DNA from: Geomobilibacter sp964432205
Lineage (GTDB): Bacteria; Desulfobacterota; Desulfuromonadia; Geobacterales; DSM-12255
Direction: 5' to 3'
Assembly (NCBI GenBank): GCA_964432205.1
Contig: CAYSMK010000023.1
Coordinates: forward strand, 17,069-81,068
Length of the DNA stretch: 64,000 nt
Made by a program: the position numbers and the translations under genes. The notes beneath the pieces were generated by a model. That model worked only from the letters and a program-made list of their open reading frames with translations. It did not search any database and was not told where the DNA came from. Shown here piece after piece: positions 42,781 through 50,138 of the stretch; the stretch's first letter is position 1, and every line of letters begins with the position of its first letter.

Positions 42781-45700
42781 ATGAGTTTTCATAAGCAATT
42801 GGTTCTTAATCGCTGGATGTACCGATTCTTCAGGGGAGGGAGCCTGCAGGCCCTGAAGGTGCGTCTGGGCGATGATCGCCATGAAGGAATCGAGGATGAC
42901 GGCCAGACCCGCTACTTTCGCGAACTGTCACACAACCTGTTCGAGGTTGACCGGATCGGCGTCGATGATTTCCGCCGCTATGACCTGAATATCGTTCAGC
43001 ACTGGCAGACTATCACCCGCAGGCGGAACCGGCTGGAAGAGACCGAGCTGCAGATGAAGTATTTCCAGTATCTGTCGCTGCTGTTCAGCGAAATCTACCT
43101 GGACTGCTACTTCAACCGGCGGCAGTTGCTGCTGGACGGGCTGAATGCAGAGCTGGCGGGGTATAACGCTAAGACAGCCGCTGCAGACCGTTTTCAGCCG
43201 TTCGATGCAGATGAACTGAACAAGCTCGCCTTCTGGAACGCCACCGGCTCGGGCAAGACCCTCCTGCTGCACGTCAATATCCTGCAGTACCTGCACTACT
43301 TCCAGAGCGGCAACCAGAGCTTCTATCCGGACAAGATCATCCTGCTGACTCCCAATGAAGGACTGTCCCGTCAACATCTTGAGGAACTGGACCTTTCCGG
43401 CTTCCATTTCTTCCAACTGTTCGACAAGAACAAAAACGCCTTCCGTGGCACCGTCGAGGTCATCGACATCAACAAGCTGGGTGACGAGATGGGGGACAAG
43501 ACGGTCGCGGTGGAGGCGTTCGAGGGGAACAACCTGGTGCTGGTGGACGAGGGACACCGGGGAACCGGGACTGCCGCCGGAGCCTGGATGAGCCGTCGCG
43601 AAGCGCTTTGCCGGGGCGGATTTGCCTTCGAGTATTCGGCCACCTTCGGTCAGGCGGTTGCCCGTGGCTGGGTGGTCACCAAGGCGGAAGAGGAGGCGCA
43701 GAAGAAAAAGGCCAAGGTGCAGTTCGACACCGCCAGCCTGAAGAAACTGACGGAGGAGCAGCGGCAACAGATTGCCCTTAACAGTGAAGAAAAACGGAAG
43801 GCCCGCCTGCTGGCGACGCGGGAGATCTACGCCAAGTGCATCCTCTTCGACTATTCGTATAAGTTCTTTTATGAGGACGGCTATGGCAAGGAGTCGCTGA
43901 TCCTCAACCTTGCTGATGACAACGACGAGGAAACACGGAACCTCTATTTCACCGCCTGCCTGTTGAGTTTTTACCAGCAGCAGTATCTCTGGGCGCGGCA
44001 CCGGGAACAGCTGGATGAGTTCAACATTGAGAAACCGCTCTGGGTGTTTGTCGGCAACAAGGTTAACGACGATGATTCTGACATCCTGACCGTGGTCCAG
44101 TTCCTGGCCGACTTCCTCAACAACGACTCCCAGTACAAAGCTTGGATTGCCGATTTACTGGCAGGCAGGGCAAGGCTCCTGGACAAAAAGGGGCGCGACA
44201 TTTTCGACCGGCGCTTCACGCCTTTGATGGGGACACCTGCCGACACGGTCTATGCCGACGTTCTGAAGCGGCTCTTCAACAGTGAATCCCGCCAGCGGCT
44301 CAAATTGGTCAACCTGAAGGGGAGCAAGGGTGAACTGGCCCTACGTGTGGGAGTCAATGAGCCGTTCGGGTTGATCAATATCGGTGATGATGCGGCGTTC
44401 TTCAAGCTCTGCGATGATGCTGTTGAATTCGACAATGAAGCAGATGAATTCGGGACTTCGCTATTCGGAACATTGAACGCTAAAGAGAATTCATTGCATG
44501 TTCTGATCGGCTCCCGCAAGTTCACCGAGGGGTGGAGCAGTTGGCGGGTCTCGACGATGGGTCTGCTCAATATGGGGCAAGGAGAAGGTTCGCAGATCAT
44601 CCAGCTCTTCGGTCGCGGGGTGCGTCTCAAGGGGAAGGAGTATTCCCTGAAACGGAGCGCGCCGGGACAACGGCCAAAGGGACTCCATCTGGACAAGCTG
44701 GAAACGCTCAACATTTTCGGTGTGCGCGCCAGCTACATGGCGCAGTTCAAACAGTATCTGCAGGAAGAAGGGGTTTCGACCAGTGATGAAATCATCGAGC
44801 TGGATTTCGAGACCCGCCACTCCCCCTGCTTCCCCAAGGACAAGCTTAAGTCACTGGCCCTCAAGGATGGCTATAAGGACAATCAGAAAAACGGCTTCAA
44901 GCGGAAGCAGTTCCCTTTGTTGTATGAGATTCCGGCAGAATTCGCCGGCAAGATCAAAAAGCCCCACATTGAACTGGACCTGTACCCCCGGCTTGAAGCC
45001 CTGAGCACGCAGGGCGGGGGTACAGCAGGAGCGGTAACCAATATACGGCAGATCGGAAAGATTGCTTCAACAGCAATGTCGATGTTTGATTTCGACCGGA
45101 TATTCCTGGCGGTGCAGGAGTACAAGCTGCAACGGAGTATGAGCAACCTGCGGCTGGACCGGCAAAGGCTGGAGGCCTTCTGCACCGGATTTAACAGCTG
45201 GTACACCCTGCATATCCCCGCCGCGGAGCTGATCATCCGGACATTTTCAGACATTCGGAAGCAGGAAGATTTTCTCATCCGCCTCCTACAGGATTATACC
45301 GACCGATTGTACAAGACCCTGAAGAACGCCTATGAGGGGCAGTTTTACGAAGTGGTGCAGGTGCGTGGCGATGACGACACCATGCTCAAGGTCTATCATT
45401 TTGAAATTGAAGATACCGATGATGGACAGGAATACCTGAGACGATTGGAAGAGTTGCAGCAGCTGGTAGTTTCCGGGAAACTTGGCGAGGCGAGCAGATG
45501 GGATGCAAACCAGATGGTTGCCATCTGCTTCGATCGGCACCTGTATTATCCGCTGCTTTCTATCGATGGCAATGTACCGCTCAAGATGCGTCCACTGGCG
45601 TTTGAGGCTGAGAGCGAGATCGAGTTTGTGAGAGACCTGGAGGCGTTCTACGGGTCACCTGCCGGAAAGAGTGCCATTGGCAACCGCAGCCTCTACCTGC

Positions 45701-46068
45701 TCCGCAATGCCGACACCAAGGCCAAAGGGCTTGGCTTTGCCCTTGCTGGGAATTTCTATCCGGACTTCCTGCTCTGGCTGGTGGACGACACAACCGGCCA
45801 GCAATGGCTCAACTTCATCGACCCGAAAGGGATTCGCCAGATCAACCTGACTGACCCCAAGTTCGGCCTGTATCAGGAGGTGAAGGTGCTGCAGACAAAG
45901 CTGGCCGACTCCAAACTGATCCTGAATGCCTTCATTCTTTCAAAAACGAAAATAGCGGACATTCTCAACAACAACTGCTCCGAACAGGATCTTGAAGAGC
46001 GGCATCTGCTGTTCATGGAGCATGGTGGAGCATCTTACCTGCCGAAGATGTTTGCACGGATGCGGTGA
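42781..46068 (+). CDS. Type III Res-like helicase-nuclease
   Basis: 1095 residues. SF2 helicase: Walker A ATGSGKT (154-160), DEGH (256-259), and motif V/VI FTEGWSSWRVSTMGLLNMGQGEGSQIIQLFGRG. The C-terminal region carries a PD-(D/E)xK-like nuclease signature, Pro994-Asp995 (YPDFLLW) then Asp1014-Pro-Lys1016 (FIDPKG), with the acidic position an Asp. This resembles Res subunits of type III restriction enzymes, which translocate along DNA and cut. AAGGAAC precedes the ATG. It has its own upstream region, since vapBC lies antisense between it and the methyltransferase gene. Confidence 0.88.
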   Translation: MSFHKQLVLNRWMYRFFRGGSLQALKVRLGDDRHEGIEDDGQTRYFRELSHNLFEVDRIGVDDFRRYDLNIVQHWQTITRRRNRLEETELQMKYFQYLSLLFSEIYLDCYFNRRQLLLDGLNAELAGYNAKTAAADRFQPFDADELNKLAFWNATGSGKTLLLHVNILQYLHYFQSGNQSFYPDKIILLTPNEGLSRQHLEELDLSGFHFFQLFDKNKNAFRGTVEVIDINKLGDEMGDKTVAVEAFEGNNLVLVDEGHRGTGTAAGAWMSRREALCRGGFAFEYSATFGQAVARGWVVTKAEEEAQKKKAKVQFDTASLKKLTEEQRQQIALNSEEKRKARLLATREIYAKCILFDYSYKFFYEDGYGKESLILNLADDNDEETRNLYFTACLLSFYQQQYLWARHREQLDEFNIEKPLWVFVGNKVNDDDSDILTVVQFLADFLNNDSQYKAWIADLLAGRARLLDKKGRDIFDRRFTPLMGTPADTVYADVLKRLFNSESRQRLKLVNLKGSKGELALRVGVNEPFGLINIGDDAAFFKLCDDAVEFDNEADEFGTSLFGTLNAKENSLHVLIGSRKFTEGWSSWRVSTMGLLNMGQGEGSQIIQLFGRGVRLKGKEYSLKRSAPGQRPKGLHLDKLETLNIFGVRASYMAQFKQYLQEEGVSTSDEIIELDFETRHSPCFPKDKLKSLALKDGYKDNQKNGFKRKQFPLLYEIPAEFAGKIKKPHIELDLYPRLEALSTQGGGTAGAVTNIRQIGKIASTAMSMFDFDRIFLAVQEYKLQRSMSNLRLDRQRLEAFCTGFNSWYTLHIPAAELIIRTFSDIRKQEDFLIRLLQDYTDRLYKTLKNAYEGQFYEVVQVRGDDDTMLKVYHFEIEDTDDGQEYLRRLEELQQLVVSGKLGEASRWDANQMVAICFDRHLYYPLLSIDGNVPLKMRPLAFEAESEIEFVRDLEAFYGSPAGKSAIGNRSLYLLRNADTKAKGLGFALAGNFYPDFLLWLVDDTTGQQWLNFIDPKGIRQINLTDPKFGLYQEVKVLQTKLADSKLILNAFILSKTKIADILNNNCSEQDLEERHLLFMEHGGASYLPKMFARMR

Positions 46069-46196
46069 GCAGTCGTGCCTTTCGACTGAGTCGTCTTATG
46101 CTGGAGTTGGATGATGAGGCCGTCATTGGCTATGCCTCGCCGGATGGGAATTTGGAGAGGTTGTGCGGTGATTATTGGGGGAAGCGTCTTGATTAA
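46065..46196 (+). CDS. Possible 43-residue small protein coupled to Res
   Basis: A GTG overlaps the Res stop by 4 bases (GTGA). The reading frame encodes a 43-residue acidic peptide including LELDDEAVIGYASPDGNLERL and ends WGKRLD. Nothing recognisable. It runs into the convergent antitoxin stop at 46193. It may be a true small subunit, the remnant of a longer gene, or chance. Confidence 0.3.
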   Translation: MSSRAFRLSRLMLELDDEAVIGYASPDGNLERLCGDYWGKRLD

Positions 46197-46429
46197 AGCC
46201 GGTCGAACTCTTCCGGCTCCACATCCGGCACCTTGGCCAGCGCCTGCCGGAACTTGGCCTGCGAACCTTTTCTGGCGCGCTCTTCCAGATAGCTCTCCGT
46301 TGTCAATGCCGAAATCTTTTCTGCGATGGCCGAGGTAATAAACTGATTCAACGAAATATGGTCTTGCGTTGCTACTTCCTTTGCCATTTTGTGCAGTGAA
46401 TCGGGAAGTCTCACATTGATTGCGCTCAT
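46193..46429 (-). CDS. Ribbon-helix-helix antitoxin
   Basis: 78 residues. SAINVRLPDSLHKMAKEVATQDHISLNQFITSAIAEKI is a ribbon-helix-helix DNA-binding fold of the HicB/CopG-like type, and the acidic tail (VPDVEPEEFD) is typical of an antitoxin. It overlaps the upstream PIN toxin by 4 bases (ATGA), so here the toxin is first in the operon, the reverse of the usual order. Confidence 0.85.
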   Translation of the reverse strand: MSAINVRLPDSLHKMAKEVATQDHISLNQFITSAIAEKISALTTESYLEERARKGSQAKFRQALAKVPDVEPEEFDRL

Positions 46430-46842
46430 GTGCTTGCTCCTTTCTGCCGCAAAAACTCTGCCGGCGTCTTAACAATAATACCGAATTTCCCGGCCCTTTT
46501 AAAATTTCTCACATTCCATGTTATGATATCCGCTCCGCATTTCACGGCAAGTTCCAGGATGAAATCATCGTCTGCATCCTTTAACACCGGTCTCCAGAGA
46601 TAGAAGATCTTGTGCTGGTTCCCCACGCTGCAGAGGTAGTCGATAATATCGTTGATCTCCACCTTGCTCAGGTGAAGGTTTTCCCGTTGCAGCACCTCTT
46701 CATATTCGGCCACCAGTGGAGTAGAAAGATTGATGGTAAATAAGCCGCTGTCAACGAGTGACAGTAACCTGAACGAGGACCCCCGCGACGACTTGAGCGC
46801 CGCAACGAGAACATTGGTGTCGAGAACAATTTGACTATTCAT
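46426..46842 (-). CDS. PIN-family toxin
   Basis: 138 residues. VLDTNVLVAALKSSRGSSFRLL (first acidic), LVAEYEEVLQR (second) and DADDDFILELAVKCGADIITWNVRNFKR make this a PIN toxin of the COG1569 type. It is likely a ribonuclease held by the downstream antitoxin. A strong promoter ends about six bases before the ATG, so its message may be leaderless. Confidence 0.88.
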   Translation of the reverse strand: MNSQIVLDTNVLVAALKSSRGSSFRLLSLVDSGLFTINLSTPLVAEYEEVLQRENLHLSKVEINDIIDYLCSVGNQHKIFYLWRPVLKDADDDFILELAVKCGADIITWNVRNFKRAGKFGIIVKTPAEFLRQKGAST

Positions 46843-46848
46843 GATGGT

Positions 46849-46876
46849 ATTATATGTGATGCTAAAACCACGTCAA
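46849..46876 (-). promoter_or_regulatory. Promoter of the PIN/RHH module
   Basis: On the minus strand TTGACG, 16 bases, TATAAT, followed by six bases and the toxin ATG. Confidence 0.65.
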
Positions 46877-46945
46877 ATAGTTTATGTCTGATGCCCGAGA
46901 TAGCGGACTGGATGGCCCCACTGACATTGCCGGTAAGGCTGCCTG

Positions 46946-47338
46946 TCACCCCTCAAACAGCCTCAGTCCTGAAATCTCCGCCACGGCATCGAAGTGGCTG
47001 TCTTTGGTGAAGAGGGTGAGAGAATTACTGATGGCCAGGGCGGCAATGGTCAGATCAACCGGTGGCAGGGTCCTTCCGTTGGAGCGGAGTTTACGGTAGA
47101 GCGAGGCGGCAAGCAGCCAGGTGTCGCGGTCAGTTTCGATATAGGGGAACTTCAGTAGCCGCTCGCGCACCTCTTCAAAGCTTTTCGGATGCCTTATCCC
47201 CTGCAGGATCTCTTGCAGCACGATGCCGCACAGGACCACCCGGTTGTGGTCCCTGATGAGCGAATCGAGCCTTGCTGCGACGTCACCGTGAGAGGACTGG
47301 AAGAAGTCGATCCAGACCGACGTGTCAACGAGAACCAT
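46946..47338 (-). CDS. vapC: VapC-type PIN-domain toxin
   Basis: 130 residues. VLVDTSVWIDFFQS, GIVLQEILQGIR and PPVDLTIAALAISNSLTLFTKDSHFDAVAE hold the PIN catalytic acidic residues. The stop lies 104 bases from the preceding toxin start. The start overlaps the antitoxin by 14 bases. It is a different subfamily from the copy at 42115. Confidence 0.92.
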   Translation of the reverse strand: MVLVDTSVWIDFFQSSHGDVAARLDSLIRDHNRVVLCGIVLQEILQGIRHPKSFEEVRERLLKFPYIETDRDTWLLAASLYRKLRSNGRTLPPVDLTIAALAISNSLTLFTKDSHFDAVAEISGLRLFEG

Positions 47339-47534
47339 CGCGCCCCTGCCGCATCCCCTCCAGGTCCCCCTCCCAGTCGACCTGCCCCCGCAGTTCGAGG
47401 ATCTTTTCCATCTCCTTCTGCTCGATCAAATGCCTGAGGGCATAACTCACCACATCGACCTTTTTTTTCAGGCCGGTACAGAGCTTTGCCTGTTCGTACA
47501 GCGCATCGTCAATGTTCAAAACCGTGCGGGACAT
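47325..47534 (-). CDS. vapB: VapB-type antitoxin
   Basis: 69 residues: MSRTVLNIDDALYEQAKLCTGLKKKVDVVSYALRHLIE, the DUF2191/VapB ribbon-type DNA-binding pattern. A good AGAGG site precedes the ATG. The palindrome just upstream is the likely self-repression site. Last gene of the accessory island before rpsT. Confidence 0.88.
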   Translation of the reverse strand: MSRTVLNIDDALYEQAKLCTGLKKKVDVVSYALRHLIEQKEMEKILELRGQVDWEGDLEGMRQGRDGSR

Positions 47535-47549
47535 GAGGGCACCTCTGTA

Positions 47550-47585
47550 AAATGATATCTTTTGTGTGGTTAAAATATATCATTT
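47550..47585. promoter_or_regulatory. VapBC operator palindrome
   Basis: AAATGATAT and ATATCATTT are perfect 9-base arms separated by 18 bases, within 50 bases of the vapB start. The usual position for antitoxin autoregulation. Confidence 0.6.
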
Positions 47586-47622
47586 TTGAGGTGAATGCAA
47601 GATGGGTGACTTGGCAAGCAAC

Positions 47623-47652
47623 AAAAAAGGGACCGCGAACGGTCCCTTTTTT
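47623..47652 (-). terminator. Rho-independent terminator of rpsT
   Basis: AAAAGGGACCG and CGGTCCCTTTT with a CGAA loop, flanked by A and T runs, so it works on both strands. It separates rpsT from the island. Confidence 0.85.
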
Positions 47653-47684
47653 TCTTCTGTTTTATGAAGTTGAAAGCCGGGGGC

Positions 47685-47948
47685 TTAGCCCAGGGTGCTG
47701 ACCAGCTTGGTGAGACGGGAAACGTTGCGTGAGGCATTGGACTTGTGGATGACGCCCTTGGATGCGGCCTTGTCGATCACCGGGATGGCAGCGGCGAGTG
47801 CTTCCTTGGCGGCGTTCTGGTCCTTGCTCTCAACGGCCTCGCGGACCCGCTTGACAAAGGTACGCAGGGTGGAGCGGGAATGTTTGTTCCTGGCGTTACG
47901 GACCTGGTTCTGCTTGTTTCTCTTGATTGCCGACTTGTGGTTTGCCAA
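47685..47948 (-). CDS. rpsT: 30S ribosomal protein S20
   Basis: 87 residues from a TTG: (M)ANHKSAIKRNKQNQVRNARNKHSRSTLRT, then AIPVIDKAASKGVIHKSNASRNVSRL, the S20 signature. GGAGG precedes the TTG. Escherichia coli rpsT also starts with UUG and is translationally self-controlled; the same rare start here suggests shared control. It is divergent from miaB. Confidence 0.96.
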   Translation of the reverse strand: MANHKSAIKRNKQNQVRNARNKHSRSTLRTFVKRVREAVESKDQNAAKEALAAAIPVIDKAASKGVIHKSNASRNVSRLTKLVSTLG

Positions 47949-48004
47949 ACTGCACCTCCAGAATATGGAAAATTTTGGTTGTATTGGTTTCTTTGAAAGA
48001 GACT

Positions 48005-48034
48005 TTTTAGCATCGGTGCTTTGCTGCTGTCAAG
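48005..48034 (-). promoter_or_regulatory. Possible rpsT promoter
   Basis: On the minus strand TTGACA, 18 bases, CTAAAA, about 57 bases before the TTG. The -10 box is poor, so the call is tentative. Confidence 0.45.
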
Positions 48035-48087
48035 GATAAATTCATACCCCATCTGCCAACCTTGAGCAATATACCTAGTTCGTTTTC

Positions 48088-48122
48088 CCGATAAAGCTAG
48101 TGGCAGCGGCCCGCTATCGGGA
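48088..48122. repeat. Inverted repeat in the miaB leader
   Basis: TCCCGATA and TATCGGGA are 8-base arms with a GC-rich middle (GGC...GCC). No T tract follows, so it is not an obvious terminator. Confidence 0.4.
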
Positions 48123-48212
48123 TGCCGTCGCTTGTGGGGCGCGGAATCAGTTGACGAAGGAACGGCAAATCCCGTACTATTCCGCATTATTCCAACTCGC
48201 GTAAGGACTGTC

Positions 48213-49553
48213 GTGAATCAGTTGAAACAGCTGTACCTGGAAACCTTTGGCTGCCAGATGAATGTCGAGGAATCGGGCAAGATCGCGGCCCAGCTGGCGG
48301 AGATCGGCTATGAGCAGACCGGTGATGCCGACACGGCAGATCTGGTCATCCTGAATACCTGCAGTGTCCGGGCACGGGCCGAAGAGAAGGTCATCCAGCA
48401 CCTGGAAAACTACAGTGGCCGCAAGCGTCGTCAGCCTGGCTTCATCCTGGGGGTTGGCGGGTGCGTGGCCCAGCAGGAGGGGGAGAGGCTCCTGAAGCGG
48501 CTTCGTCACCTGGACTTCGTTTTCGGCACCCACTCCATCCACCTGGTCAGGCAGATGGTCCTGGCCGCGGAACAGGGGCGGCGGACCGCAGAGGTGGATT
48601 TTCTCGACACCGAGACGCGGCTGAACCTCTTTCCGACCGACAGCAGCAGTGGCGGCGTTACCCGCTTCGTGACCATCATGCAGGGGTGTGACAACTTCTG
48701 CTCCTATTGTATCGTCCCCCATGTGCGCGGCAGGGAGATCAGCCGCCGTTCCGGCGACATCCTGGACGAGATCCGCCGCCTGGCCGACAACGGCGTCAGG
48801 GAGGTGACCCTCCTTGGCCAGAACGTCAATTCCTACGGCCTGAAGAGTCCGGGCGAAATGGACTTTGCCGGGCTGCTCCGGGCAGTGGCCGACATTTCGG
48901 GCATCGAGCGGATCCGCTTCACCACCTCCCACCCGAAGGATCTGTCGCCGGCCCTCGTGGACTGCTTTGCCGACATGGACAAGCTCTGCTCCCATTTTCA
49001 CCTGCCGGCCCAATCCGGGAGTGACCGGATATTGAAGCTCATGAACCGCGGCTACACCCGGCAGGAGTATCTGGCCATGGTGGCGAGTCTGAAGACTGCC
49101 CGTCCCGACATCCAGATCACAGGGGATATCATTGTCGGGTTTCCCGGTGAAACGGACGACGACTTCCGGGAGACCCTGTCGCTCATGGACGAGGTCGAGT
49201 TTTCCGACCTCTTCTCCTTCATCTACTCGGTGCGGCCCGAAACTGCTGCGGCAACCCTTACCGACGATACCTCCCGCAAGGAGAAGCTGGCCCGTCTCGA
49301 CCAGCTCCAGTCCAAGCAGCGCGAGATGTCCCTGGCACGGCACCGGAGTTTCGTCGGCAGCCGGCAGCAGTTGCTGGTGGAGGGGCCGAGCAAGCGGGAA
49401 GGACAGTGCTACGGCCGGACCTCGGGCAACCGGGTGGTGAATTTTCCGGGCACGCCTGACCTGGTGGGACAACTGGTCGAGGTGACCGTTGTCACTGCCT
49501 ACCAGAACTCACTCCTGGGCGAGCTCGTCGTACCCGGTATCCGGGCCGCGTGA
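48213..49553 (+). CDS. miaB: tRNA-2-methylthio-N6-dimethylallyladenosine synthase MiaB
   Basis: 446 residues from the GTG at 48213, preceded by AAGGA. The N-terminal methylthiotransferase domain has its three Cys (FGCQMN, NTCSVR, GGCVAQ); the radical SAM core CDNFCSYCIVPHVRGREISR follows; a TRAM domain closes the protein (LLVEGPSKREGQCYGRTSGNRVVNF). It adds the 2-methylthio group at position 37 of tRNAs reading UNN codons. Earlier starts upstream would run into the inverted repeat near 48088. Confidence 0.96.
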   Translation: MNQLKQLYLETFGCQMNVEESGKIAAQLAEIGYEQTGDADTADLVILNTCSVRARAEEKVIQHLENYSGRKRRQPGFILGVGGCVAQQEGERLLKRLRHLDFVFGTHSIHLVRQMVLAAEQGRRTAEVDFLDTETRLNLFPTDSSSGGVTRFVTIMQGCDNFCSYCIVPHVRGREISRRSGDILDEIRRLADNGVREVTLLGQNVNSYGLKSPGEMDFAGLLRAVADISGIERIRFTTSHPKDLSPALVDCFADMDKLCSHFHLPAQSGSDRILKLMNRGYTRQEYLAMVASLKTARPDIQITGDIIVGFPGETDDDFRETLSLMDEVEFSDLFSFIYSVRPETAAATLTDDTSRKEKLARLDQLQSKQREMSLARHRSFVGSRQQLLVEGPSKREGQCYGRTSGNRVVNFPGTPDLVGQLVEVTVVTAYQNSLLGELVVPGIRAA

Positions 49554-49591
49554 CGTTTGTACCCATTGATTCCGGCATCTGAGGTTTTTCC

Positions 49592-50092
49592 ATGTATCAC
49601 CGACTGAACATTCACGGCTTTTCCCTCGATTCGCTCAGCCAGCGCCCCATGGTGCTCCTGAAGGACGGTGACGGCAAGGTTACGTTACCCCTCTGGCTCA
49701 ACAAGCTGGATGTCCTGACCGTCGTGGCCGAGCTCCTCAACCGTGAACTGCTGAATCAGGGGGGGAGACGGGACCTGCTCGGCACCTTCCTGAAGCAGAT
49801 CGGCATGGATGTGGCGAGCGTCACCATCGACAGTCTGAACGATGGGATCTATGCGGCGTCGGTGCGCTTCGAGGGGGCAGGGGAGGGCGTAACCATGCAG
49901 GTGCGCCCCAGCGAGGCGATCGTGGCGGCAATGCGCTTCAACCTGCCGGTCATGGTGGCCGAGGAGGTGGTCAACCGGGCCACGGTCATGGATCTGCAGG
50001 ACGAGCAGGTGCAGAAGGAAAGCACGGCCCGGCGACTGACCGAATTCCTGGAGAATATCGATCCCGCCACCCTGGGCAAGTACCCCATGTAG
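49592..50092 (+). CDS. Bifunctional nuclease (BFN/DUF151) family protein
   Basis: 166 residues. The BFN domain is seen in FSLDSLSQRPMVLLKDGDGKVTLPLWL, then SVTIDSLNDGIYAASVRF and RPSEAIVAAMRFNLPVMVAEEV. Members have been described as nucleases in plants and thermophiles, and structures are known, but in vivo function is unclear. It sits between miaB and the M42 peptidase with good spacing. Confidence 0.88.
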   Translation: MYHRLNIHGFSLDSLSQRPMVLLKDGDGKVTLPLWLNKLDVLTVVAELLNRELLNQGGRRDLLGTFLKQIGMDVASVTIDSLNDGIYAASVRFEGAGEGVTMQVRPSEAIVAAMRFNLPVMVAEEVVNRATVMDLQDEQVQKESTARRLTEFLENIDPATLGKYPM

Positions 50093-50138
50093 GTTGGTGC
50101 GGTTGAGTTGGCGAGTAATCAGGATGGGAGATACCGTA

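Noticed and set aside
36048..46068. BREX or DISARM locus
   Set aside because: No PglZ-type phosphatase, BrxC-type ATPase, DUF1998 protein or phospholipase D gene is present; only a SNF2 ATPase and a methyltransferase are shared in general type.
34744..47534. Classical integrative element or transposon
   Set aside because: No integrase, transposase or tRNA attachment site was found; only the partial duplication of the holA end supports an insertion event.
48088..48122. Terminator or riboswitch before miaB
   Set aside because: The 8-base stem has no T tract and no recognisable aptamer pattern.
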